Assembly (NCBI RefSeq): GCF_016093275.1
Contig: NZ_JAEDAK010000006.1
Location: 62,001 to 126,000, forward strand
Reading direction: 5' to 3'
Length of the DNA stretch: 64,000 nt
Source: Inhella proteolytica
Lineage (GTDB): Bacteria; Pseudomonadota; Gammaproteobacteria; Burkholderiales; Burkholderiaceae_C
Positions 16,596-27,820 of this stretch are shown piece after piece; position 1 is the first letter of the stretch; the number at the start of each line of letters is the position of its first letter. Made by a program: the position numbers and the translations under genes. The notes under the pieces were generated by a model. The model made no database searches. It had not been told where the DNA came from and saw nothing but the letters and a program-made list of their open reading frames with translations.

Positions 16596-17738
16596 TCAGG
16601 CGGGCGCCAGCACCACGCGGTTGCGCCCGCCGGCCTTGGCGCGGTAGAGCGCGGCGTCGGCGTCGCGCAGCAGGGCGGCGCGGTCACGCCCGGCGCTGTG
16701 GGCCAGACCCAGGCTGACCGTGAGCGCGATCGGCCCGCCTTGCCAGGGCAGCGGCTGCTCGGCCAGCGCGGCGCGCAGGCGCTCGGCCATCGCGGCGCCC
16801 TGCTCGGGCAGGGTTTGCGGCAGCAGCAGGAACTCCTCGCCGCCCCAGCGCGCCAGCAGGTCCTCGGTGCGCAGGCGCGGCAGCCAGCAGGCTGCCAGGT
16901 GGCGCAGGGCGGCGTCGCCGGCGTCATGGCCATGCTGGTCATTGACGCGCTTGAAGTGGTCCAGATCGGCCAGCAGCACGCAGCAGCCTGCGCCCGCATG
17001 GCGCTGCGCACGCGCCAGCTCCTGCTGCAGGCGGCGCTCCATCTGGCGCCGGTTGGGCAGGCCGGTGAGGGCGTCGTGTTCGCCCTGGCGGCGGATGATG
17101 ATCAGCAGCCTGGCCACCACGCAGGCCACCAGGCTGAGGTTCATCAGCAGCGTGAGCAACACAAAGCTCCACAGCATGGCCAGGCCGTCGGCCGGCACCT
17201 CTTCGTTGTGCTGCCCCAGCAGGCTGAAGAGGCGCAGCAGCATCACCGCCGTCAGCAGCGCGAAGGGGGCGGCCAGCAACAGGCCGGCCCACGGGTTGAA
17301 TTCGCGCCGCGCGGCGCGCCACACCTGCTCCACCAGACCACCCGCCAGCAGGGCCACGGCACTGGAGTAGAGGAAGGTGTAGGCGAAAGTTGAGCTGGCC
17401 TGCGGCGGCAGGCTGGCGTAGGCGATGGCACACACCGCAAAGGCGAGCAGCGGCACGCGGCGCGCCGGCCCCAGCTCGAACAGGTGCTGCACGCCTTCGC
17501 GCAGCAGCACGAAGGCAGCGATGCCAAACAAGTCGGACACCGCCCAGGTCCACCAGCTGGGTGCCGCTCCGCGCTGCTGGGACAGCAGCAGGCTGAACCA
17601 GAACAGCACATTGCCGAGCGCGAAACGGCTGCTGGCCGCCTGCGCCACGCGCAGCGGCCAAGCCATCACGGCCCACAAGAAAGCGGCCGTGCCGGCCAGC
17701 ACACAGACCACCCACATCAGCAAGGCGTTGGTGGTCAT
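16596..17738 (-). CDS. membrane-bound diguanylate cyclase (7TM-GGDEF)
   Basis: The ATG at 17738 gives 380 residues. About seven hydrophobic helices cover residues 5-210, then the GGDEF domain runs to the end. The active-site loop reads GGEEF (299-303) and a product-inhibition I-site RxxD is present as RTED (290-293), exactly five residues ahead. It should synthesise cyclic di-GMP and be feedback inhibited; the 7TM region probably senses a membrane or periplasmic signal. It follows a PAS-GGDEF gene with an 10-base gap on the same strand. Confidence 0.9.
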   Translation of the reverse strand: MTTNALLMWVVCVLAGTAAFLWAVMAWPLRVAQAASSRFALGNVLFWFSLLLSQQRGAAPSWWTWAVSDLFGIAAFVLLREGVQHLFELGPARRVPLLAFAVCAIAYASLPPQASSTFAYTFLYSSAVALLAGGLVEQVWRAARREFNPWAGLLLAAPFALLTAVMLLRLFSLLGQHNEEVPADGLAMLWSFVLLTLLMNLSLVACVVARLLIIIRRQGEHDALTGLPNRRQMERRLQQELARAQRHAGAGCCVLLADLDHFKRVNDQHGHDAGDAALRHLAACWLPRLRTEDLLARWGGEEFLLLPQTLPEQGAAMAERLRAALAEQPLPWQGGPIALTVSLGLAHSAGRDRAALLRDADAALYRAKAGGRNRVVLAPA

Positions 17739-17748
17739 GCGCAGGGTC

Positions 17749-20043
17749 TCAGCTTGATTCCACCCGATCGCGCCCCGCCGCCTTGGCGCGGTAGAGCGCG
17801 GCATCGGCGCGGCTCAGCCAGTCTTCGGCGCGGCGCCCGGCCTCTGGCACTTGGGCGTAGACGCCGATGGAGAGGCTGACGCGCCCGAGCGGCGCCGCGC
17901 CATGGGGCAGGGCGCGCGCCTGCAGCGCGGCCCGCACCTCTTCGGCGCGCCGCAGCGCGCCCTCGGCATCGCAGTCATCCAGCAGCAGCACGAATTCCTC
18001 CCCGCCGTAGCGGGCCACCACATCGGTGCTGCGCCGCGCCGCGGCGCGCAGCACCTCGGCCACGGCCCGCAGCGCCGCGTCACCGGCGCGGTGGCCATGG
18101 TGGTCGTTGTAGCGCTTGAAGTGGTCGACGTCGACCATCAGCAGCGCAAAGGGCTTGCGCTCGCGCAGGCAGTGCTGCCAGAGCTCCTGCAGGGCTTCCA
18201 TCAGGCGGCGGCGGTTGGCCAGCTCGGTGAGGGCGTCGGTGCGGCTGAGCTGTTCCAGGCGCTCGTTGGCCAGGCGCAGCTCGGCCTCCAGATGCTTGGC
18301 GGCGCTGATGTCGGTGACGACGGCGACGAAGAAGTGGTCGCCGGCGGTGCGCACCTCGGAAATGGCGGCCTGGATGTGGATGGCGTGGCCGTCGCGGTGG
18401 CGCGCGCGCAGCTCGCGGCGCGGGCCCAGCAGCGCGCTGCCCTGGCCGCGCAGGTGCTCGCGCATCAGGCCGGCCAGTTCGCTGTTGGCCTCGGCCTGCA
18501 GCAGGCGGTCCAGCGGCTGGCCGATGAGCTCCTCGGCCGGGTAGCCCCACAGGGCCTCGGCGGCGGGGTTGAGCGAGCGCAGGCGGCCCTGCGGGTCGAG
18601 CGTGAGGATGGCGGCGCCGGCCGTCTGCACGATGGCCAGCACCTGGGCCTGGCTGGTCTCCAGCGCGCGCTCGCGCGCCAGCTGCTGCGTCACGTCCTGG
18701 CGCAGCGTGACCACGAAGCCCTCGGGCGTGCGGATCTCCTGCGTCAGCAGCACCATGCTGTCGGGGCGGTGCTGCAGCATGGGCTCGGTGCGGCGGCCAT
18801 GCGAGGCCACGCGCTCGGCGATCCAGGCTTCCTCGTCGCCACGGGCTTCCAGCGGCAGCAGACCCAGGCGCTGGCTCAGGCGCACCGCCTGCTCGAAGGT
18901 CTGGCCGATGAGCTGGTTGTAGTCCACCCGCGGGTGCCAGTCGCGGAAGGTGCGGTTGACGTAGAGGTAGCGGTCCTCGGGGTCGAAGATCTCCAGCCCC
19001 ATGGGCAGGGCGTCGAGCGCGTGCGCGAGCAGGTGGTGGCGCTGCTCGGCCAGCTGGCGCGCTTGTGTGAGCGCATTGCGGGCCTCGACCAGTTCGGTGA
19101 CTTCCTGGCGCACCGTGACGAGCCGCCCGGAGGGCATGCGGCGCTCCTCCACCGAGATCCAGCGGCCCTGGTAGTCCTGCAGGAAGGGGCGGCCCAGGCG
19201 GCCGCGCTGGGCCAGGCGTTCGCCCAGCCATTCGGACTCGCGCCCGCGGGCCGAGGCGATGGCGCCCGAGGCCAACGAGGCACGCACCACGGCCTCGAAG
19301 GAGACGCCGGGCTGCAGCAGGTGGGCGGTGGGCGGGTACTGCTGGCGCACGCGCTCGTTGGCGCGCAGCAGGCGGTCGTCCGGCCCCCAGATCTCGAAGC
19401 CGGCGGGCATGGCCTCCAGGGCCTCGGTCAGCATCTCGTTGCTGGCATGGGCCTCGTCGCGCGCGCGGCGCAGCGCCTCCTGGGCCTGCACCAACTCGGT
19501 CACGTCGAAGCGCAGGCTGGCCCAGCCGCCGCTGGAGGTGCGGCGCTCCAGCACCTGCAGCACGCGGCCGTCCTGCATCTGCTGCTGCCAGCTGTCGCCC
19601 TCGGGCCCGGTGCGCGCATGGCGGGCCAGGCGCTCGGCCAGCCAGGCATCCAGGCCTTGCGGGCCGGGGTCGATGGCGCCGCTCTGCACCGCCAGCCGCG
19701 CCATGTCCGCATAGCGCATGCCGCGGCGCAGCTGGCCCTCCAGGCCGGGGTAAAGGCGCACGAAGGCCGGGCTGCACCAGCGCAGGCGGTCCTCGGCGTC
19801 CAGGATCAGCAGCGCGATGTCGAGCGCCGCCATCGCCTCGGGGCCGGCGCTCAGGCGCGTCAGCAGATGGCGCTCGCGTGCGCACATCAGGCCCAGGCCC
19901 AGCACGGCGCTGGCGCCCAGCACCGCCAGGGCGGCCCGCTCCCCTGCCAAGGCCCCGGCCAGCGCACCCAGCAGCAGCGCCGCCAGCAGCACGCCGGGCG
20001 CCCACCAGCGCTCGCCCATCAGGTTCAGCAGGCCGCGGCTCAC
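17749..20043 (-). CDS. multi-PAS diguanylate cyclase
   Basis: The start codon is GTG at 20043 (an ATG nine codons in is an alternative); the product is 764 residues. Two hydrophobic helices at about 15-55 are followed by three related PAS-7-type modules (about 75-190, 200-330, 345-460), each ending in a Phe/Arg-rich DVTxL coiled-coil linker, then a fourth PAS domain (about 470-595) and a GGDEF domain. The active site is GGEEF (680-684) with I-site RSTD (671-674). It should make cyclic di-GMP in response to signals bound by the PAS modules. It sits 58 bases after murU and directly before a second cyclase gene. Confidence 0.9.
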   Translation of the reverse strand: MSRGLLNLMGERWWAPGVLLAALLLGALAGALAGERAALAVLGASAVLGLGLMCARERHLLTRLSAGPEAMAALDIALLILDAEDRLRWCSPAFVRLYPGLEGQLRRGMRYADMARLAVQSGAIDPGPQGLDAWLAERLARHARTGPEGDSWQQQMQDGRVLQVLERRTSSGGWASLRFDVTELVQAQEALRRARDEAHASNEMLTEALEAMPAGFEIWGPDDRLLRANERVRQQYPPTAHLLQPGVSFEAVVRASLASGAIASARGRESEWLGERLAQRGRLGRPFLQDYQGRWISVEERRMPSGRLVTVRQEVTELVEARNALTQARQLAEQRHHLLAHALDALPMGLEIFDPEDRYLYVNRTFRDWHPRVDYNQLIGQTFEQAVRLSQRLGLLPLEARGDEEAWIAERVASHGRRTEPMLQHRPDSMVLLTQEIRTPEGFVVTLRQDVTQQLARERALETSQAQVLAIVQTAGAAILTLDPQGRLRSLNPAAEALWGYPAEELIGQPLDRLLQAEANSELAGLMREHLRGQGSALLGPRRELRARHRDGHAIHIQAAISEVRTAGDHFFVAVVTDISAAKHLEAELRLANERLEQLSRTDALTELANRRRLMEALQELWQHCLRERKPFALLMVDVDHFKRYNDHHGHRAGDAALRAVAEVLRAAARRSTDVVARYGGEEFVLLLDDCDAEGALRRAEEVRAALQARALPHGAAPLGRVSLSIGVYAQVPEAGRRAEDWLSRADAALYRAKAAGRDRVESS

Positions 20044-20101
20044 GAGACTGCCCTCTGCGCCCGGCGCTGCGGGCTTCGCGCGGGGGAGCGACCCGGCGTG
20101 C

Positions 20102-20818
20102 TCATGCCGGGTTCAGCTCCGCCAGGCGCGCCGGCGTGCCGACATCGACCCAGGGCGTGGCCAGGCGCTCGGCACTGACGCGCCGCGCGGCAATCGCGGC
20201 CTCGAAGCGCGGTCGCAGCGCCTCGCGCTGGCCGGGGCGCAGGCCTTCCACCAGGCCGGCGCGCATCAGGCCCAGGCTGGACCAGGTCAGGCAGGGCCCG
20301 GCGAAGCCGGCCGCGCGTGAAGTGGCCAGGCCATCGGCGTCGATGCCGAAGTCGCCCTGCGGGTGGTGCGGCGCGTTCGGCGCCAGCCACAGATGGGCGA
20401 GCCGCTCGGGCTGCGCCTCGAAGCGCTGCAGCGCCGTCTGCGGGAACTCGAAGCCGGGCACATAGACATCGCCCGAGACGTACCAGAAGGGTTGATCGGG
20501 GTGCGACGCCAGCAGCGGTAGCGCGGTGGCGATGGCGCCGGCGGTTTCCAGCGCGCCGCCGTGCTCGCGCCCTTCCATCGAGTAGCGGATGCGCAGGCCC
20601 CAGTGCGCGCCATCGCCCAGCGCGGCGGGGAACTGCTCCTCCAGCCAGGCGGTGTTGATGACGACCTCGCGCACACCGGCGCGAGCCAGCGCTTCCAGGT
20701 GCCAGACCACCAGCGGCTTGCCCTTCACTTCGAGCAGCGGCTTGGGCGTGTGGTCGGTGAGCGGGCGCATGCGCTCGCCACGGCCGGCGCAGGTGATCAG
20801 GGCGTGCGGAATCGACAT
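20102..20818 (-). CDS. murU: N-acetylmuramate-1-phosphate uridylyltransferase-like nucleotidyltransferase
   Basis: From ATG 20818 the product is 238 residues starting [20 protein letters not shown], the GxGxRxxPLT nucleotide-binding loop of sugar nucleotidyltransferases, followed by the catalytic-Lys motif [13 protein letters not shown] and the metal-binding GDVYV Asp. Size and motifs match MurU, which makes UDP-MurNAc in the cell-wall recycling route bypassing fosfomycin-sensitive MurA. The partner kinase AmgK gene, often adjacent, is not in the window. It shares its upstream region with divergent tkt. Confidence 0.75.
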   Translation of the reverse strand: MSIPHALITCAGRGERMRPLTDHTPKPLLEVKGKPLVVWHLEALARAGVREVVINTAWLEEQFPAALGDGAHWGLRIRYSMEGREHGGALETAGAIATALPLLASHPDQPFWYVSGDVYVPGFEFPQTALQRFEAQPERLAHLWLAPNAPHHPQGDFGIDADGLATSRAAGFAGPCLTWSSLGLMRAGLVEGLRPGQREALRPRFEAAIAARRVSAERLATPWVDVGTPARLAELNPA

Positions 20819-20867
20819 GCGGGCGAGTGTCGCGCCTGCCTTCGCCGGGGGCGTGCCGGGCACTCCC

Positions 20868-20873
20868 TAAAAT
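20868..20873 (+). promoter_or_regulatory. candidate -10 box for tkt
   Basis: TAAAAT lies 32 bases before the tkt start codon in an otherwise GC-rich spacer. A convincing -35 element is not evident, so this is a candidate only. Confidence 0.35.
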
Positions 20874-20905
20874 CCCGCGTTTTCCCTGATCCACCCCTCC
20901 CCACC

Positions 20906-23984
<3,079 letters not shown>

Positions 23985-24007
23985 TCGGCCTTCAACACAC
24001 CCCCGTA

Positions 24008-24032
24008 AAGCCCCGCACCGCGGGGCTTTTTT
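24008..24032 (+). terminator. rho-independent terminator of tkt-gap
   Basis: AGCCCCGC (24009-24016) pairs with GCGGGGCT (24020-24027) around a 3-base loop and is followed by five to six T bases and further T-rich sequence. This is the clearest intrinsic terminator in the window, 24 bases after the gap stop codon. Confidence 0.9.
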
Positions 24033-24070
24033 CTTGCAAACTGGCCGACCCCTTCGCGCCCGCCCTGCCC

Positions 24071-25792
24071 ATGAAGCGCCTGCCCCGCCCCACCGCCCTG
24101 CTGACCGCCCTGACCCTGCTGGGCCTGGCCGCGCCCCCCGCGCTGGCCCAGGCCAGTCTCGAGGGTCGCGTCATCGTGCGCCTGAAGGCCGATTCGCCCG
24201 GCGTGCGCGCCAAGGCCTGGCGCGAGCGCGCCGCCGCCTACGAGGTGCAGGACGTGGCGCAGCGCCGCGCCGACCGCCTGGCCCAGCGCGCCGCGCTGCC
24301 GCTCTTGCGCGCCGGCCGCAGCCTGGATGCACGCACCCATGTCGTGCGCGTCAGCGGCCTGGACTCGGCCACGCTGCGCCAGCGCCTGGCACAGGACCCC
24401 GAGGTCGAGTTCGTCGTCATCGACCGCATCCGCCGCCACAGCGCCGTGCCCAATGACGCGCTCTACGCCAGCGGCGGCACCGGCCAGGGCCAGTGGTACC
24501 TGAAGGCGCCCAGCAGCGCGGTGGCTTCGGCCATCAATGCCGAAGGGGCTTGGGACCTGACCGTGGGCTCGCCCAGCATCGCCGTGGCGGTGCTGGACAC
24601 GGGGGTGCGCTACGACCACCCCGACCTGGCCGCCAACCTGCTGCCCGGCTACGACCTGATCGGCGCCGGTGACAACAACGGCAGCATCGTGCTGGCGGTG
24701 GCCAATGACGGCGACCTGGCGGACGCCGACGCCAGCGACCCGGGCGACTGGGTCTCGCAGGCGGATGTGGACAGCCGCCGCTTGGGCTCCAGCTGCACCA
24801 GCGACGACATCGGCCCGAGCAGCTGGCACGGCACCCATGTGGCCGGCCTGGTGGCGGCGGCGGGCAACAACGGCATCGGCATTGCCGGCACCAGCTGGAA
24901 CAGCAAGATCCTGCCCGTGCGCGTGCTCGGCAAATGCGGCGGCTACGACAGCGACATCGTCGCCGGCATCAAATGGGCGGTGGGTGCGGCGGTGCCGGGT
25001 CTGCCCGTCAACGCCAACCCGGCGCGGGTGCTGAACCTGAGCCTCGGCGGCGTCGGGCCCTGCACGGGCGACGACGGCAAGCTCTACACCGAGGCCATCG
25101 CCCTGGCCAGCACGCGCGGCGCGGTGGTGGTGGTGGCGGCCGGCAACAGCACGGGCGAGCCGGTAGACAGCCCGGCCAACTGCCCCGGCGCCCTGGCGGT
25201 GACTGGTCTGCGCCACATCGGCACCAAGGTGGGCTTTTCCAGCATGGGCCCCGAGGTGGCCATCGGCGCACCGGGCGGCAATTGCGTGAACCTGCAGGGC
25301 GCCTGCCTGTATCCGCTGCTGTCCACCACCAATGCCGGCAGCCAAGGCCCGGGCCTAAACGGCTACAGCGACAGCGCGGCCGCTGTGGGTACCAGCTTTG
25401 CCACCCCGCTGGTGGCCGGTACCGTGGCCCTGATGCTGGCGCGCAACCCGGCGCTGACGCCCGACGAGGTGCGCACCCTGCTGCGCAGCACGGCCCGCCC
25501 TTACCCCAGCACGGGCAGCGAGGCCTCGACACAACAATGCCCCGCACCCAAGAGCGGTGCCGAGGTGCTGGAGTGCTACTGCAACACCAGCACCTGTGGC
25601 GCGGGCATGCTGGATGCACGCGCCGCCGTGGCGGCCGTGCCCTTGCCTCCGGCACCGCCACCGGCGCCTGCGCCCAGCCCCACGCCGGCGCCGCCGCCCA
25701 GCAGCGGCGGCGGTGGCGGTGGCGGCACCAGCGGGCCCTGGAGCCTGCTCGGTCTGGTGGCCGCGCTGGCGGCGCTGGGCCGGCGGCGCTGA
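24071..25792 (+). CDS. secreted S8 (subtilisin-like) serine protease with GlyGly-CTERM-type tail
   Basis: From ATG 24071 the product is 573 residues: a signal peptide (about 1-25), a prodomain-like region to about 145, then an S8 catalytic domain with D176 in VLDTGV, H253 in WHGTHVAG and S442 in GTSFATP. Cysteines in the catalytic domain and in a post-catalytic CYCNTSTC cluster suggest disulphides. The C-terminus has a Pro-rich linker, a run of seven Gly residues, a short hydrophobic helix (WSLLGLVAALAALG) and terminal RRR, the layout of GlyGly-CTERM proteins processed by rhombosortase. It should be an exported, tail-processed and possibly surface-retained protease. No rhombosortase gene lies in the window. 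Confidence 0.88.
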   Translation: MKRLPRPTALLTALTLLGLAAPPALAQASLEGRVIVRLKADSPGVRAKAWRERAAAYEVQDVAQRRADRLAQRAALPLLRAGRSLDARTHVVRVSGLDSATLRQRLAQDPEVEFVVIDRIRRHSAVPNDALYASGGTGQGQWYLKAPSSAVASAINAEGAWDLTVGSPSIAVAVLDTGVRYDHPDLAANLLPGYDLIGAGDNNGSIVLAVANDGDLADADASDPGDWVSQADVDSRRLGSSCTSDDIGPSSWHGTHVAGLVAAAGNNGIGIAGTSWNSKILPVRVLGKCGGYDSDIVAGIKWAVGAAVPGLPVNANPARVLNLSLGGVGPCTGDDGKLYTEAIALASTRGAVVVVAAGNSTGEPVDSPANCPGALAVTGLRHIGTKVGFSSMGPEVAIGAPGGNCVNLQGACLYPLLSTTNAGSQGPGLNGYSDSAAAVGTSFATPLVAGTVALMLARNPALTPDEVRTLLRSTARPYPSTGSEASTQQCPAPKSGAEVLECYCNTSTCGAGMLDARAAVAAVPLPPAPPPAPAPSPTPAPPPSSGGGGGGGTSGPWSLLGLVAALAALGRRR

Positions 25793-25793
25793 A

Positions 25794-26519
25794 TCAGGGC
25801 GTTGAGGCGGTCGCGGAGGCCAGCGCGGCAGGGGCCGAGGCCGCCTCCGAGGCGGGCGTGGCGGCTGGCACCGCACCCACGCCCGGGCAGGCCATCGGGC
25901 CGGGGCCCCAGCTCGGGTGCTTGGCCATCAGGCGCTCGGCCGGCCAGGCGCTCACGCGCAGCCAGTGCTGCTGCTGGGCGGGCCGCAATTCGGCCACGCG
26001 CAGCGCGCGCAGGTTCTTGGTCTCGCGCAGGCGCTCGGCCTCGGCCTTGGCGGCTTCCTCGCTGTCGAAGCGCGCCACCAGCAGGCTGGGGCTGTTCTCG
26101 CCCGGCACGTTCACGCCGCGCGGTTTGAGCTGGGCGCGCTCCAGCACGCCGCGCTTGCGTTCCAGGTCGGCGGTGTCGGCGGCCATGCGGCTCAGTACGC
26201 CCCACTGCGCGGCCTGCGGCCGGGTTTCGTGCCGCCACTGGCCCACGGGCAGGTTGAGCTCGCTGCGCAGCGCGGCCTCGGCGGCCTGCCAGGCGGCGTC
26301 GTCGGCAAAGGGGCCGAGCATGCGGCACAGCGGCGGGGCGCGGCGCAGGGCCTCGGCCTGCGCGGCATCCAGCAGCTTCAGGCGCTCGGGGTGGAACTGT
26401 GCGGCCAGGCGCTCGGGTTCGCGCTGCTCGCCCTGGCTGCGCGGCCCCAGCCAGCCTGCGCCCCAGGCCCAGAGCAGGCCGTTGGCCAGCAGCAGCACCA
26501 GCAGCCAGGCGCGCATCAT
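25794..26519 (-). CDS. single-pass SPOR-like membrane protein
   Basis: The 241-residue protein has one N-terminal transmembrane helix (about 3-25) and a periplasmic part whose middle (residues about 60-205) contains CRMLGPFADDAAWQAAEAAL and FDSEEAAKAEAERLRE, which follow the alternating pattern of SPOR peptidoglycan-binding repeats. The C-terminal 30 residues are a low-complexity Ala/Ser/Thr tail. SPOR proteins bind denuded glycan at division sites. The gene is translationally coupled to the upstream birA by an ATGA overlap, and its stop lies one base from the convergent protease's stop. Confidence 0.65.
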   Translation of the reverse strand: MMRAWLLVLLLANGLLWAWGAGWLGPRSQGEQREPERLAAQFHPERLKLLDAAQAEALRRAPPLCRMLGPFADDAAWQAAEAALRSELNLPVGQWRHETRPQAAQWGVLSRMAADTADLERKRGVLERAQLKPRGVNVPGENSPSLLVARFDSEEAAKAEAERLRETKNLRALRVAELRPAQQQHWLRVSAWPAERLMAKHPSWGPGPMACPGVGAVPAATPASEAASAPAALASATASTP

Positions 26520-27265
26520 GAGCTGGCTCCCCAGCGCAGCTGGGCCTCGCCTGAGGCCAGCGCATGCAGCTGGCCCTGGGCATCGCGCAGCAGCAGCTCG
26601 CCACTGCGGCTCACGCCTTCGCCCAGGCCCTGCACGCCGCCCAGTTCCAGCGGCAGGCCACGCAGGCCGTCGCGCGCGGCATAGCGGGCCTGCCAGGGCG
26701 CAAAGCCCTGCCAGCCCTGCAGCAGTTCCACCAGCACCGGGGCCGCGGTGGCCAGGGCGTTAGGGGCGTTCCAGCGCGGATCCAGCTGCTGCAGGCCGGC
26801 ACTGGGCAGGCCCACGTCGGCCGGCGGCGGGGCGATGTTCAGGCCCACGCCCAGCACCAGGGCGCGCGGGCTGCCGCCCTGGGCCACGGTCTCGATCAGG
26901 ATGCCGCCGAGCTTGCGGCGCTCGAACCAGAGGTCGTTCGGCCACTTCAGCTGCACGCGCGCATCCAGCGCCTCGGCCAGGGCCGCACCCACGGCCAGCG
27001 ACAACCCTTCCAGCGGCGCCGCGCCCCAGGGCCAGGCGATCGACACCGTCAGCGAGGCGCCCGGCCAGCTTTGCCACTGGCGGCCCAGGCGACCGCGGCC
27101 GGCGTCCTGCTGCTCGGCCACCAGCACGCAGGGGCGCGCCAGGCCGGCGCGGGCGCGTTCCAGCAGTTCGGTGTTGGTGGAGCCGCAGCGGGCCAGCCAT
27201 TCCAGCTCGACGCCGGGCCCCAGCGCCTGGCGCAGGGCGGGCAGGCCCCAGTCCAGCGTGCTCAT
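26516..27265 (-). CDS. birA: biotin--[acetyl-CoA-carboxylase] ligase, single-domain
   Basis: The 249-residue protein has the biotinyl-5'-AMP binding loop GRGRLGRQW (56-64) and the catalytic segment KWPNDL (107-112). It attaches biotin to carboxyl-carrier proteins. It lacks the N-terminal DNA-binding domain of E. coli BirA, so it should not repress a biotin operon. It sits in the middle of a three-gene minus-strand operon, joined by 4-base ATGA overlaps to the SET-domain gene upstream and the SPOR gene downstream. Confidence 0.9.
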   Translation of the reverse strand: MSTLDWGLPALRQALGPGVELEWLARCGSTNTELLERARAGLARPCVLVAEQQDAGRGRLGRQWQSWPGASLTVSIAWPWGAAPLEGLSLAVGAALAEALDARVQLKWPNDLWFERRKLGGILIETVAQGGSPRALVLGVGLNIAPPPADVGLPSAGLQQLDPRWNAPNALATAAPVLVELLQGWQGFAPWQARYAARDGLRGLPLELGGVQGLGEGVSRSGELLLRDAQGQLHALASGEAQLRWGASS

Positions 27266-27720
27266 CGCTTGGGCAGGAGCATGGTGCCGCGGCAGTTCGC
27301 GGCGCCGCACAGGCAGAGGTACTGGCGCTTCAGCTTGGGCGTGTAGCGCTCGTCCACCACCAGGTGGTAGTCGTAGAACAACTCCTCGCCGGGCTCGATG
27401 TCGCGCAGGGCGTGGATGAAGACGCGCCCCTCGATCTCGTTGGCCTCGCAGTTCGGCGCACAGCTGTGGTTGATCCAGCGCGCGCTGTTGCCGCCGAAGC
27501 GGGCGTCGATGACGCCGCCGGCCTCCAGCGAGAAATAGAAGGTGTGGTGCGGCTCCTTCGGGTCGGCCGGGTGGCGGCGGTCCGCCTCCGCGTCGCTGAT
27601 GCGCTCGCCCTTGTATTCGACGATGCGCTCGCCCGCGGCGATGGGCCCCACCGCATAGACCCCGCGGCCGTGCACGCCGGAGCGGCGAACCTGGATGCGA
27701 CGGGGCAGCGAAGAAGCCAT
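27262..27720 (-). CDS. SET-domain protein methyltransferase
   Basis: The 152-residue protein is nearly all a SET domain: GVHGRGVYA near residue 17, the knot-forming motif NHSCAPNC (84-91), the catalytic Tyr in FYDYH (115-119) and a post-SET zinc-type cluster CLCGAANC (136-143). SET enzymes transfer a methyl group from S-adenosylmethionine to Lys side chains; bacterial members have few confirmed targets. The protein contains no other domain. It is the first gene of an operon with birA and a SPOR protein and diverges from topB. Confidence 0.88.
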   Translation of the reverse strand: MASSLPRRIQVRRSGVHGRGVYAVGPIAAGERIVEYKGERISDAEADRRHPADPKEPHHTFYFSLEAGGVIDARFGGNSARWINHSCAPNCEANEIEGRVFIHALRDIEPGEELFYDYHLVVDERYTPKLKRQYLCLCGAANCRGTMLLPKR

Positions 27721-27724
27721 GAAA

Positions 27725-27745
27725 CGATTCGTATAGTGAATTCAG
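27725..27745. promoter_or_regulatory. AT-rich bidirectional promoter candidate (SET gene and topB)
   Basis: The short AT-rich island contains TATAGT (27732-27737) as a -10-like box for the plus strand; its complement gives TATACG for the minus strand. It lies between the divergent SET and topB genes. No clear -35 element was found. Confidence 0.4.
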
Positions 27746-27747
27746 GG

Positions 27748-27774
27748 GTGCGCGCGCGTGTGTGCGTGCACGCG
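27748..27774. other. 27-base alternating purine/pyrimidine tract upstream of topB
   Basis: From 27748 to 27774 purine and pyrimidine alternate without a break (GTGCGCGCGCGTGTGTGCGT then GCACGCG), the classical requirement for left-handed Z-DNA under negative supercoiling. It sits 46 bases before the topB start codon. Confidence 0.75.
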
Positions 27775-27820
27775 AGGCCGCGGATTGTGCAGCAGCCCCC
27801 ATCCAACACAGCGAAAACCC

